Notes: a model not told the origin generated them from the sequence alone. 11,685 nucleotides of DNA from CAG-791 sp963658695 (GCA_963658695.1 CAVKRN010000067.1:1-11685); one strand, 5' to 3'; positions 1 to 7,355 are shown, counted from the stretch's first letter. Numbers and translations are program-made.

Positions 1-2
1 AG

Positions 3-1424
3 GAGACAGTTCGCGTTCAGCTGCAGGCGAAATTCATTGAGCAGAACACGGCACGCATGAATATCAGCGCGGAGGAGCAGCGCAAGAAGGAATCGGCCGA
101 AGGGTACGACGCACTCCGCGAAGAGAACAGCACCATCGAGGACACCCGAAAGAGTCTGGAGCTGGAGGAAGCAGCCATCCAAAAGGAGCTGACCGACTCC
201 GAGGAGGCGGAAAAAGAGGCCAACGAGCGCATCGAGGAGATGGGACGAGAGCTGGCCGATCTGCGCACCCGGGAGGATGAGAAGCTTTCTGAGGTGCAGA
301 AGTGGGATGTGGAGCTGCAGAAAAAGCGCCAGAAGCAGGAATTTCAGGAGCAGGAGCTGGCCCGTGTGGACGGCGAGCTTGCGCGCCTCCGGGCGGAGCT
401 GGACGAAATTGTCGGCAGCATCCGGCAGGGAACTACTGAAATTTCCGATAAAAAGCAGAGCATTGAAACGCTGAAGAAAACCATGGAGAGCGCCGGAGAG
501 AATCTGGAGGAGAAGCAAAAGCTCCTGGAAGAAAGCCAGAAGAGAAGGGCAGATCTTTCGGGCCGGCAAAAAGAGGCGCTGGATACCAGAGAGCATCTTT
601 CGGAGGAAAAGGCAAGGCTGGATAAGGAGGTCTTCCGTCTGGGAGAATTGGCCGGGAAGGCTGAGGAATCCATGGAACGGCAGATCAATTATCTCTGGAA
701 TGAATACGAACTGACGCCCTCTCAGGCAGGTGAGCTTCGGGATGAGTCGATGACCAATCTTTCGGAAATGAAGAGCCGTGCGGAGGAGCTTAAAAAGCAG
801 ATCAAGGGGCTTGGCAGCGTCAATGTCAATGCTATTCAGGAATACCAGGAGGTAAAGGAACGGTATACCTTCTTAAAAACGCAGCACGACGATCTCATTG
901 CGGCGGCGGATTCCCTGCAGAAGATCATTGAAGAGCTGGATGTGCAGATGCGCAAGCAGTTTAAGACGCAGTTTGCTCGTATTCAGACCGAGTTTGATAA
1001 GGTGTTCAAACAGCTCTTCGGCGGCGGATCGGGAAAGCTGGAGCTGATGGAGGATGCGGACATTCTGGAAGCCGGTGTTCGCGTCATTGCGCAGCCGCCG
1101 GGCAAGAAGCTGGTTAACATGATGCAGATGTCGGGCGGTGAGAAATCGCTGACAGCCATTTCCCTTCTGTTCGCTATTCAGAATCTGAAGCCCTCTCCGT
1201 TCTGCCTTCTGGACGAGATTGAAGCGGCTCTGGATGAAAATAACGTTGTGCGCTACGCCGATTATCTGCGTAAGCTGACGGACAATACGCAGTTTATTGT
1301 GATCACGCACCGCCGCGGTACGATGGACCGCGCTGACCGGCTCTATGGCATTACCATGCAGGAAAAGGGCGTGTCTACGCTGGTGTCTGTCAGCCTCATT
1401 GATGAGAAGGACCTGGCGTCCTAA
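3..1424 (+). CDS. smc: Chromosome segregation ATPase SMC, 3' part (5' end outside window)
   Basis: This is the C-terminal 473 residues of SMC, the ATPase of the condensin-like SMC-ScpAB complex that compacts and segregates the chromosome. The frame is open from the first bases, so the gene enters from the left; the ATG at 57 is an internal Met. About 3-1000 encodes a long Glu/Lys/Arg-rich coiled coil (the return arm), and the N-terminal Walker A half and hinge lie off the window. The C-terminal head is intact: ABC signature MSGGEKSLTA (from 1128), Walker B LLDEIEAALDE with Asp at 1212 and Glu at 1215, and the H-loop VITHRRGTM near 1296-1322. The family more often has Leu before SGGEK; Met here is a mild variant. 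ftsY follows 27 bp downstream, the usual Firmicute order, so the two are probably co-transcribed. Identity is very secure. Confidence 0.97.
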   Translation, partial: ETVRVQLQAKFIEQNTARMNISAEEQRKKESAEGYDALREENSTIEDTRKSLELEEAAIQKELTDSEEAEKEANERIEEMGRELADLRTREDEKLSEVQKWDVELQKKRQKQEFQEQELARVDGELARLRAELDEIVGSIRQGTTEISDKKQSIETLKKTMESAGENLEEKQKLLEESQKRRADLSGRQKEALDTREHLSEEKARLDKEVFRLGELAGKAEESMERQINYLWNEYELTPSQAGELRDESMTNLSEMKSRAEELKKQIKGLGSVNVNAIQEYQEVKERYTFLKTQHDDLIAAADSLQKIIEELDVQMRKQFKTQFARIQTEFDKVFKQLFGGGSGKLELMEDADILEAGVRVIAQPPGKKLVNMMQMSGGEKSLTAISLLFAIQNLKPSPFCLLDEIEAALDENNVVRYADYLRKLTDNTQFIVITHRRGTMDRADRLYGITMQEKGVSTLVSVSLIDEKDLAS

Positions 1425-1451
1425 GTCGGTTTAAGGAAAGGAGCCTGCCAT

Positions 1452-2417
1452 ATGGGAGAGGAAGAGAAAAAGCAAGGTTTTTTTGCAAGACTCAAAAGCG
1501 GACTCGGCAGAACCCGCAGCAACATTGTGGCCGGGATGAATCGTGTTTTCACCGGGCACAGTGCCATTGATGAAGATTTCTACGAAGAGCTGGAAGAAAT
1601 CATGATCATGGGGGACATGGGCGTTCAGACAACGGATCAGATTCTCGAGCAGCTGCGCGACCAGGTAAAGGAGCAGAAAATCCGCGAGCCGCAGGCCTGC
1701 CGGGAGCTCTTGATTCAGGACATCCGGGAGCAGATGCACGTGGACCCGGAGGCCTATGACTTTGAGGAGGGGCCGTCCGTTGTGCTGATCATCGGTGTTA
1801 ACGGTGTCGGCAAGACAACCTCGGTGGGAAAGCTTGCCGATATCTACAAGCGGCGGGGGAAACGTGTGCTCATCGCCGCGGCGGATACCTTTCGCGCTGC
1901 CGCTTACGATCAGCTAAAGGTTTGGTCGGAGCGGGCAGGTGTGGAGATGATTTCCGGTTCGGAGGGGGCAGATCCTGCCAGTGTGGTATATGACGCTGTG
2001 AACGCTGCAAAGGCTCGTCACACCGACATTCTTTTGTGTGATACCGCGGGGCGCCTTCAGAACAAGAAAAACCTGATGAATGAGCTTGAAAAAATCAATC
2101 GCATCATCAGCCGGGAATACCCGGAGGCCAGAAGAGAGAACCTGGTGGTTCTGGATGCTGCGACGGGACAAAATGCGCTGTCACAGGCCAGAGAATTTGC
2201 GCAGGTGACAGATCTGACCGGTATCATCCTGACCAAAATGGATGGCTCTTCCAAGGGCGGCATTGCGATTGCTATTGAATCCGAGCTGGGAATCCCGGTC
2301 AAGTACATCGGGGTCGGTGAGCAGCTTGAGGATCTGCAGCGCTTTGATCCGGATGATTTTGTCCGCGCTTTATTCGACAATGAGGCAGAAGAAAGCCATG
2401 AAGAAAGCCAGGGATAA
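1452..2417 (+). CDS. ftsY: Signal recognition particle receptor GTPase FtsY
   Basis: FtsY is the membrane-associated SRP receptor. It pairs with Ffh in a GTP-dependent complex that delivers ribosomes to the Sec translocon. The 321-residue protein is a nearly minimal NG form: a short basic N-terminal helix (about 1-33) replaces the long acidic A domain of enterobacteria and probably serves for membrane contact. The N domain spans roughly 35-105. GTPase motifs follow in order: GVNGVGKT (115-122), DTFRAAA (145-151), DTAGR (197-201), TKMD (261-264) and the closing GVGEQLEDL (287-295). The ATG at 1452 has an AAAGGAG ribosome binding site about 10 nt upstream. The tail is acidic (EAEESHEES). The gene lies 27 bp after smc, and its last bases overlap the start of the GH25-like gene. 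Its partner ffh is 1.6 kb downstream. Confidence 0.98.
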   Translation: MGEEEKKQGFFARLKSGLGRTRSNIVAGMNRVFTGHSAIDEDFYEELEEIMIMGDMGVQTTDQILEQLRDQVKEQKIREPQACRELLIQDIREQMHVDPEAYDFEEGPSVVLIIGVNGVGKTTSVGKLADIYKRRGKRVLIAAADTFRAAAYDQLKVWSERAGVEMISGSEGADPASVVYDAVNAAKARHTDILLCDTAGRLQNKKNLMNELEKINRIISREYPEARRENLVVLDAATGQNALSQAREFAQVTDLTGIILTKMDGSSKGGIAIAIESELGIPVKYIGVGEQLEDLQRFDPDDFVRALFDNEAEESHEESQG

Positions 2418-3531
2418 GAAAGCAAAGACCAGGGAACGAAAGGAGCGCAAGCCCTTTGGACCGGGAACCCGCCAGTTCTGGTATCTGATGAACATGATCA
2501 TTCTCTGCTGCATTACGCTGCTGTCTCTGGCGGCGGCGGTGGCGTTTTTGCTGCGCGCGAGGGATGCTGTGACGGAGAGCGCATCCCTTCAAAGCGAACT
2601 GGACGCCGTAAAAGGAAGCGCCAAAACGCTTTACACAGAAGATGAGGTGTCCTCTCGCGAGAGCCAGGCAAGGGACGCGGGCGCAACGGCAGAAAAGCGC
2701 AAAATCCTGATGCAGATCCAGTCCTCCATGGAATCCGGCGGTAGCACCGCGTCGATGCTGCGGAGCCTCTTCTCGGAGGATATCGTGGTTGTCAATGGGG
2801 GAAAATATTATTTTTACCCCATCTTAAACGCGGTAAAGAGGAATTCCTTCCAGCAGGACGATTTTTCCCTGACGGATGACGGCAGACTGCAGTACACCGG
2901 AAGCGGCCAGGTGACACTCCAGTCCGGCATTAACGTGTCGGAGGAGAACGGAGACATTGACTGGCAGCTGGTGTCGGAGGATGATGTTTCCTTTGCCATG
3001 ATCTGTGCCGGTGGACGGAAAAACGACGATTCCGGAGAGAGCAATGTCTTTGAAGATAAGAATCTTGCGGACAACATAAACGGCGCAGCGGAAGCAGGAC
3101 TCCATGTCGGCATTTACTACATTCTGGATCTCTCGAAAAAGGACGAGGTACAGAAGGAGGCCGAGGATCTGGTTCAGCGGCTGGATGCATATCAGAACAA
3201 AATCAGTTATCCGGTGGCACTGTGGGTGAATGCACCCTCGGAAGAGGACCGACAGGCACACCAGAGCAAGACGGACTGGACAGATTATGTCAACAGCTTC
3301 TGCGAGGTCCTGGAGGATGCAGGATATGAGCCGATGATTTACGGGAATCTGGCTTCGTTTGTCATGATGCTGAATATTGAGAATCTTGAGAACTACGACA
3401 AGTGGATTGCCAACACCGGGGCCAGCTTGTATTTTCCGTACCGCTTCAGCATGTGGCAGTATTCTTCGGCCGGGACAGTGCACGGAATTTCCACAGAGGT
3501 GGGGTTGGATGTGAGCTTGTCGGTACAGTGA
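2398..3531 (+). CDS. Membrane-anchored GH25-fold protein, catalytic residues apparently lost
   Basis: A 377-residue protein (from the 2398 start) with a basic cytosolic N-terminus, one transmembrane helix (about 27-53), a short coiled-coil-like linker (55-115), a region with GGKYYFYPI (134-142), and a C-terminal domain resembling glycoside hydrolase family 25 lysozymes. Recognisable landmarks are SGINVSEENGDIDW (176-189), the GLHVGIYY strand (234-241), YPVALWVN (271-278), AGYEPMIYGNL (308-318), YDKWIA (333-338) and FPYRFSMWQYSSAGTVHGI (346-364). Active GH25 enzymes have G-x-D-V-S and D-x-E at the first and third landmarks; here these read N179 and W276-V-N278, and the late VDLN-type Asp reads Gly369. 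It therefore looks like an outward-facing pseudoenzyme that may bind the wall rather than cut it. The start is uncertain: ATG 2398 has GAGG about 12 nt upstream, while ATG 2380 would add six residues and has no clear ribosome binding site. Either overlaps the end of ftsY. Confidence 0.85.
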   Translation: MKKARDKKAKTRERKERKPFGPGTRQFWYLMNMIILCCITLLSLAAAVAFLLRARDAVTESASLQSELDAVKGSAKTLYTEDEVSSRESQARDAGATAEKRKILMQIQSSMESGGSTASMLRSLFSEDIVVVNGGKYYFYPILNAVKRNSFQQDDFSLTDDGRLQYTGSGQVTLQSGINVSEENGDIDWQLVSEDDVSFAMICAGGRKNDDSGESNVFEDKNLADNINGAAEAGLHVGIYYILDLSKKDEVQKEAEDLVQRLDAYQNKISYPVALWVNAPSEEDRQAHQSKTDWTDYVNSFCEVLEDAGYEPMIYGNLASFVMMLNIENLENYDKWIANTGASLYFPYRFSMWQYSSAGTVHGISTEVGLDVSLSVQ

Positions 3532-3548
3532 CCTTGTGTTTACTGTAC
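3523..3548. repeat. 7-bp inverted repeat across the stop codon of the GH25-like gene
   Basis: GTACAGT (3523-3529) and ACTGTAC (3542-3548) are perfect reverse complements separated by 12 nt, and the first arm overlaps the TGA stop at 3529-3531. There is no T-tract, so it is not a canonical terminator. It may help protect the 3' end of the upstream message or may be chance. Confidence 0.35.
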
Positions 3549-3577
3549 AGATGCCCGCCGGCGACGGGTCCTGGCGG
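3542..3577. repeat. Dispersed palindromic repeat, copy 1
   Basis: This 36-bp stretch aligns without gaps to 11596-11631, matching at 30 of 36 positions by my count, with an identical 17-bp core GCGACGGGTCCTGGCGG (3561-3577). The copy lies 10 nt after the stop of the GH25-like gene. It contains most of a 9-bp stem, GCCCGCCGG (3553-3561) with CTGGCGGGC (3571-3579, one G.T pair), around the loop CGACGGGTC. No T-tract follows, so it is a poor intrinsic terminator. A REP-like intergenic palindrome is my best reading. Confidence 0.6.
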
Positions 3578-3615
3578 GCGAGTGAACTGTTGCACCTTGT
3601 GTCAAGAAAAAATGC

Positions 3616-3644
3616 TTGACACTCACCGGCTCTTTGCGTATGAT
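3616..3644 (+). promoter_or_regulatory. Sigma-A promoter for the ylxM-ffh unit
   Basis: TTGACA (3616-3621) and TATGAT (3639-3644) are separated by exactly 17 nt. The -35 hexamer is perfect and the -10 matches five of six consensus positions. Transcription should begin near 3651, about 24 nt upstream of the GTG chosen for ylxM. This separates the SRP/ribosome genes from smc-ftsY-GH25 and is the best promoter in the window. Confidence 0.75.
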
Positions 3645-3660
3645 AGGCAACGTGTGATAA

Positions 3661-3677
3661 GAAAGGACAGGGCTGTG
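3661..3677 (+). promoter_or_regulatory. Ribosome binding site and GTG start of ylxM
   Basis: GAAAGGA (3661-3667) lies 7 nt before the GTG at 3675-3677. The earlier in-frame candidates, ATG 3612 and GTG 3654, lie upstream of or at the predicted transcription start and lack a comparable site. This decides the ylxM start. Confidence 0.7.
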
Positions 3678-3992
3678 GAGCAGATCGTCGAACAAGGCAT
3701 ACTGTACGATTTCTATGGGCCGCTTCTGACGCGGCATCAGCAGGAGATCTATGAGCTGGTGGTTTACCAGAACCTTTCTTTGAACGAGATCGCAGAGCAG
3801 AGGAACATCAGCAAGCAGGCGGTGTCAGACCTTGTGCGCAGAGCCACGGCGCAGATGCAGGAATACGAAAAAAGTCTCGGACTGATCGAGCGGTTTCGCC
3901 GCATCCGGAAGCTGTGCGATAAACTGGAGCAGGCAGCGGAGAATCCGGAGAAGATCCGGGCATTGACACAGGAAATCCGAAGGGAGCTTTAA
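3675..3992 (+). CDS. ylxM: YlxM/UPF0122 helix-turn-helix protein, SRP-associated
   Basis: A 105-residue protein of the YlxM family, small cytosolic proteins with a sigma-70 region-4-like helix-turn-helix that are nearly always encoded beside ffh and thought to modulate the SRP pathway. The family opening is present (EQIVEQGILYDFYGPLLT), followed by the helix-turn-helix LSLNEIAEQRNISKQAVSDL (about 35-54) and a charged C-terminal helix. With the GTG start the protein begins where family members normally do; the frame is open further upstream, but that stretch contains the promoter and a repeat and is not coding. The stop codon shares one base with the ffh start (TAATG), so translation of the two is coupled. 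Known: genetic and physical linkage to Ffh in some Firmicutes. Inferred: the same role here. Confidence 0.9.
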   Translation: MEQIVEQGILYDFYGPLLTRHQQEIYELVVYQNLSLNEIAEQRNISKQAVSDLVRRATAQMQEYEKSLGLIERFRRIRKLCDKLEQAAENPEKIRALTQEIRREL

Positions 3993-5380
3993 TGGCATTT
4001 GAAAGTTTGTCGGACAAACTGAATAAGGCGTTTGCCAGACTTCGCGGCAAGGGCATGCTGACCGAAAAGGATGTAAAGGAAGCCCTTAAGGAAGTGAAGA
4101 TGGCTCTGCTGGAGGCAGATGTCAATTTCCGCGTGGTGAAGCAGTTCGTCTCCAGCATTGAGGAGCGGGCGGTGGGTTCCGAGGTTATGAATGGCCTGAA
4201 CCCGGCGCAGCAGGTGGTGAAGATCGTCAATGAAGAGATGATCCGCCTCATGGGGTCCGAGACGACAGAGCTGTCATTTCAGCCCGGCAAGGCGATTACG
4301 GTGATCATGATGGCCGGCCTTCAGGGCTCCGGTAAGACGACGACGGCATCGAAGCTGGCCGGCAAGCTCAAGCTCAAGGGAAAGCGGCCGCTTCTGGCGG
4401 CACTGGATATTTACCGACCCGGTGCTATTAAACAGCTTCAGGTTAACGGCGAGAAGGTGGGCGTTCCTGTTTTTGAAATGGGAGATTCCAAGAGCCCGGC
4501 GGATATTGCAAGAGCGGCCTTTGCACATGCACAGAAGAACAATTACGATGTGCTGTTCCTGGACACGGCCGGCCGTCTTCAGATCGATGAAGACATGATG
4601 GCGGAGCTTCAGGAGATCAAGGAAGCCGTTACGGTCCACCAGACCATACTCGTCGTGGATGCAATGACCGGTCAGGAGGCTGTGAACGTTGCGAAGACCT
4701 TTGATGAAAAGGTGGGAGTCGACGGCGTTATTTTGTCCAAGATGGACGGTGACAGCCGAGGCGGCGCGGCGTTATCGGTAAAGGCAGTGACCGGCAAGCC
4801 GATTCTCTATGTCGGTATGGGAGAGAAGCTTTCGGATCTGGAGCAGTTTTATCCGGACCGCATGGCATCCCGCATCCTGGGAATGGGCGATGTGCTGACA
4901 TTGATCGAGAAGGCACAGGAGAATCAGACCGAGGAGGATGAGCAGAAGGGCCGTGAGATGGCCTCGAAGCTCAGCAAGGGCAAGTTTGATTTCAACGATT
5001 ATCTGGAAAGTATGAACCAGATGCGGAAGATGGGCGGCCTTGGCAGTATTTTGGGTATGATGCCCGGTATGGGGATCAGCAAGGACGAGCTGGAAGGTGC
5101 CATCGATGAGAAAAAGATGGCGCGGATGGAGGCGATCGTGCTGTCCATGACACCGGCGGAACGCGCCAATCCAAAGCTTCTGACGCCGCAGCGCAAGTAC
5201 CGCATCGCAAAGGGGTCCGGCAATGATATTGCGGATGTAAACCGCTTCATCAAGCAGTTCAAGCAGATGCAGGATATGGTGAAGAAGATGGGCGGCATGA
5301 AAAAGCGCCGTCACGGCAATCCGTTTGGCGGTATGGGCGGTTTCGGTGGCAGACGCGGTATGGGCGGTTTTCCGTTCTGA
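3992..5380 (+). CDS. ffh: Signal recognition particle protein Ffh (SRP54)
   Basis: Ffh is the signal-sequence-binding GTPase of the SRP; with its small RNA (not encoded here) it captures nascent membrane and secreted proteins and docks on FtsY. The 462 residues are full length. The N domain spans about 1-95. The G domain has GLQGSGKT (109-116), LDIYRP (138-143), DTAGR (191-195), SKMDG (249-253) and GMGEKLSDL (275-283). The methionine-rich M domain from about 330 carries the finger-loop region (MGGLGSILGMMPGM, 347-360) and the RNA-binding signature RKYRIAKGSG (401-410). It ends in a Gly/Met/Phe-rich tail (GNPFGGMGGFGGRRGMGGF). The start has AAGGGA about 6 nt upstream and overlaps the ylxM stop. 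rpsP follows after 73 bp. Confidence 0.98.
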   Translation: MAFESLSDKLNKAFARLRGKGMLTEKDVKEALKEVKMALLEADVNFRVVKQFVSSIEERAVGSEVMNGLNPAQQVVKIVNEEMIRLMGSETTELSFQPGKAITVIMMAGLQGSGKTTTASKLAGKLKLKGKRPLLAALDIYRPGAIKQLQVNGEKVGVPVFEMGDSKSPADIARAAFAHAQKNNYDVLFLDTAGRLQIDEDMMAELQEIKEAVTVHQTILVVDAMTGQEAVNVAKTFDEKVGVDGVILSKMDGDSRGGAALSVKAVTGKPILYVGMGEKLSDLEQFYPDRMASRILGMGDVLTLIEKAQENQTEEDEQKGREMASKLSKGKFDFNDYLESMNQMRKMGGLGSILGMMPGMGISKDELEGAIDEKKMARMEAIVLSMTPAERANPKLLTPQRKYRIAKGSGNDIADVNRFIKQFKQMQDMVKKMGGMKKRRHGNPFGGMGGFGGRRGMGGFPF

Positions 5381-5396
5381 TGGAAAGTGGTAACTC

Positions 5397-5411
5397 CGGA
5401 TCAAAGATCCG
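5397..5411 (+). promoter_or_regulatory. Small hairpin in the rpsP leader
   Basis: CGGATC-AAA-GATCCG is a perfect 6-bp stem with a 3-nt loop, in the 73-bp gap between ffh and rpsP. No T-tract follows, so it is probably not a terminator. It could be a processing site or a weak leader structure for the ribosomal protein gene. Only the hairpin itself is seen; any role is inference. Confidence 0.35.
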
Positions 5412-5453
5412 TGGTACATATAAAAGATCATCTCAAATGAGGAGGAAATTATC

Positions 5454-5696
5454 ATGGTAAAGATCAGACTGGCAAGAATTGGTGAGAAGAGAGTTCCCGT
5501 ATATCGTATCGTTGTTCAGGAGGCTTCGGCTCCCCGCAACGGAAAGGCCATCGACTCCATCGGCTACTACGATCCTAACACCGAGCCTGCAACCATCAAG
5601 ATTGATGCAGAGAAGGCAAACGAGTGGATTCAGAAGGGCGCTCAGCCGACCGACGTTGTAAAGAAGCTGATGAAGAACGCTGCCAAGGCTAACTAA
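5454..5696 (+). CDS. rpsP: Ribosomal protein bS16
   Basis: bS16 is a small-subunit protein that stabilises the 16S rRNA 5' and central domains during 30S assembly. The 80-residue protein has the family opening MVKIRLARIGEKRVPVYRIV, the segment RNGKAIDSIGYYDP (28-41) and the late GAQPTDVVKKL stretch. Length is normal. The ATG at 5454 follows a strong GAGGAGG site. The gene sits between ffh and khpA as in most Clostridia and Bacilli. Confidence 0.98.
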   Translation: MVKIRLARIGEKRVPVYRIVVQEASAPRNGKAIDSIGYYDPNTEPATIKIDAEKANEWIQKGAQPTDVVKKLMKNAAKAN

Positions 5697-5746
5697 TCGA
5701 TTCCTTACGACAACAGTGTTGACTACTGGAAAAGGGGAATTCGAGG

Positions 5747-6052
5747 ATGAAGGAACTGGTGGAAGTGATTGCAAAGGCTCTGGTGGAACATCCGGAGCAG
5801 GTTGCGGTCAGAGAAAGAACCGAGGGCAAGACGATTAAGGTTGACCTCTACGTTGCGCCTGTGGATATGGGGAAGGTTATCGGACGCCAGGGCAGGATTG
5901 CAAAGTCGATTCGTGCGGTTGTGAAGGCAGCTGCTGCCAGAGAGGATGTCATGGTGGATGTTAACATTGATTCCACAGATCTTCTCGGAGCGGATGACGC
6001 TGCAAAGGCAGAGGCAGCAGAGGATGCTGCGGCCATCGGAGAACAGGCATGA
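5747..6052 (+). CDS. khpA: KH-domain RNA-binding protein KhpA (YlqC)
   Basis: KhpA is a single-KH-domain RNA-binding protein which, with KhpB/Jag, affects cell elongation and RNA metabolism in Gram-positive bacteria. The family opening KELVEVIAKALVEHPEQV is followed by the GxxG loop in VIGRQGRIAKSIR (GRQG at 46-49) and the helix leading to VDVNID (70-75). Family members usually end soon after this point, at about 75-80 residues. This protein has about 22 extra residues rich in Ala, Asp and Glu (from about 80), a low-complexity acidic tail. The upstream AAAAGGGG/GAGG stretch gives the ribosome binding site. The last four bases overlap the rimM start (ATGA), so translation is coupled. Confidence 0.94.
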   Translation: MKELVEVIAKALVEHPEQVAVRERTEGKTIKVDLYVAPVDMGKVIGRQGRIAKSIRAVVKAAAAREDVMVDVNIDSTDLLGADDAAKAEAAEDAAAIGEQA

Positions 6053-6570
6053 CGGATCAGTTCCAGGTCGGCGTAATTGCCGGTACCCATGGCGTACGGG
6101 GAGATGTGAAGGTCTTCCCGACTACGGATGATCCGCAGCGCTTCCGCAAGCTGAAAAAGGTGTACCTTACCTTTCGGCATCAAACGAGTGTGCATGAAGT
6201 CAGCGGTGTGAAGTTTCAGGGGAAGTTTGTCATTTTGCACCTGTCCGGCATCGATTCGCCGGAGGAGGCAAGGTTATACCGCACCCTGCCGCTGATGATT
6301 GACCGGGCCGATGCGATGCCGCTGCCGGAAGGCAGATGGTATATTCCGGATCTCATTGGACTTACGGTTCGGGAGGAGAACGGCGAGGTACTCGGAACGC
6401 TGCGCGATGTGCTGCAGACGGGGGCTAATGACGTCTACGATGTGCATACGCAGGACGGACAGAGCGTTTTGATTCCGGTTATTAAGGACTGCATTCTGGA
6501 TGTAAATCTGGAAGAAGGTGTTATGACGGTTCATTTGCTGCCGGGACTCAGGGATCTACAAAAGAAATGA
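6049..6570 (+). CDS. rimM: Ribosome maturation factor RimM
   Basis: RimM binds uS19 and assists maturation of the 30S head before 70S formation. The 173-residue protein has the N-terminal barrel with GTHGVRGDVKVFPTTDDPQR (12-31) and a C-terminal PRC barrel with WYIPDLIGLTV (97-107), VLQTGANDVYDV (121-132), LIPVI (141-145) and the closing LLPGL (163-167). Length is typical. It is coupled to both neighbours by four-base overlaps: with khpA at 6049-6052 and with trmD at 6567-6570. RimM and TrmD are produced together in many bacteria. Confidence 0.97.
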   Translation: MTDQFQVGVIAGTHGVRGDVKVFPTTDDPQRFRKLKKVYLTFRHQTSVHEVSGVKFQGKFVILHLSGIDSPEEARLYRTLPLMIDRADAMPLPEGRWYIPDLIGLTVREENGEVLGTLRDVLQTGANDVYDVHTQDGQSVLIPVIKDCILDVNLEEGVMTVHLLPGLRDLQKK

Positions 6571-7355
6571 ATTTTCACATTCTGACGCTGTTTCCGGATA
6601 TGGTGACGGACGGACTTCACACCAGCATACTGGCGAGGGCCATGGAGAAGGATCTGATTTCCGTACATGCGGTCAACATCCGGGACTATACGACGAACCG
6701 GCACGGCAAGGTTGATGACTATATCTATGGCGGCGGTGCCGGTCTTTTGATGCAGGCGCAGCCGGTGTACGATGCCTGGAAGGCCCTCGAAGAGGAAATT
6801 CAGCAAAAACATCCGGACCGGCCGGCCGACGTGCGCACCCGTGTTGTGTTTCTCACACCGGTGGGACGTGTCTTCAACCAGTCGATGGCACAGGAGCTTT
6901 CCAGAGAAGAGGACCTGATCCTTTTGTGCGGTCATTATGAAGGCATTGATGAGCGCGTACTGGAGGAGATTGTGACGGATCCGGTTTCCATCGGCGATTT
7001 TGTCCTGACCGGCGGCGAGTTGCCGGCTATGATGATTGTCGATGCAGTCTCCCGCATGGTGCCCGGTGTTCTTGGCAATGAAACGTCTGCACAGACGGAT
7101 TCCTTTCAGGACGGGCTTCTGGAGTATCCGCAGTATTCGCGGCCGGAGGTGTGGAACGGGAAAAGGGTGCCGGAGATCCTCTTATCCGGTGACCACGCCA
7201 AGGTGGATGCCTGGCGCCTGGAGCAGTCTCTGGAGCGAACCAAGGCGATGCGGCCGGATTTGTACGCGGCCTGGATGGAAGCACATCCGCCCGCGCCGCC
7301 CAAGAAAAGAAAGAGGAAAACCTTGCACCAGCCGGATGCGTGTGATACCATGTGA
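6567..7355 (+). CDS. trmD: tRNA (guanine-37-N1)-methyltransferase TrmD
   Basis: TrmD uses S-adenosylmethionine to methylate N1 of G37 next to the anticodon, which prevents +1 frameshifting. This SPOUT-family enzyme (262 residues) shows the trefoil-knot cofactor site: LTPVGR (96-101), LLCGHYEGIDERV (119-131), SIGDFVLTGGELPAM (141-155) and the RMVPGVLG loop (163-170). The expected catalytic Asp lies in TDSF (D178), followed by LLEYPQYSRPEVWNG (184-198). About 20 residues at the C-terminus (PPAPPKKRKRKTLHQ and on) form a basic, proline-rich tail beyond the usual end of the family. The start overlaps the rimM stop by four bases. Confidence 0.98.
   Translation: MNFHILTLFPDMVTDGLHTSILARAMEKDLISVHAVNIRDYTTNRHGKVDDYIYGGGAGLLMQAQPVYDAWKALEEEIQQKHPDRPADVRTRVVFLTPVGRVFNQSMAQELSREEDLILLCGHYEGIDERVLEEIVTDPVSIGDFVLTGGELPAMMIVDAVSRMVPGVLGNETSAQTDSFQDGLLEYPQYSRPEVWNGKRVPEILLSGDHAKVDAWRLEQSLERTKAMRPDLYAAWMEAHPPAPPKKRKRKTLHQPDACDTM

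Noticed and set aside
873..1310. Long antisense frames opposite smc, ffh and other genes
   Set aside because: They mirror strongly conserved sense genes, lack ribosome binding sites and have no recognisable protein motifs.
2242..2397. Upstream in-frame extension of the GH25-like gene
   Set aside because: It lies entirely within ftsY in another frame, has no protein-like content, and the basic N-terminus plus membrane helix after 2398 form a natural start.
3402..3674. Long in-frame extension of ylxM
   Set aside because: It overlaps the end of the GH25-like gene and contains the repeat and the sigma-A promoter; the family start and ribosome binding site favour GTG 3675.
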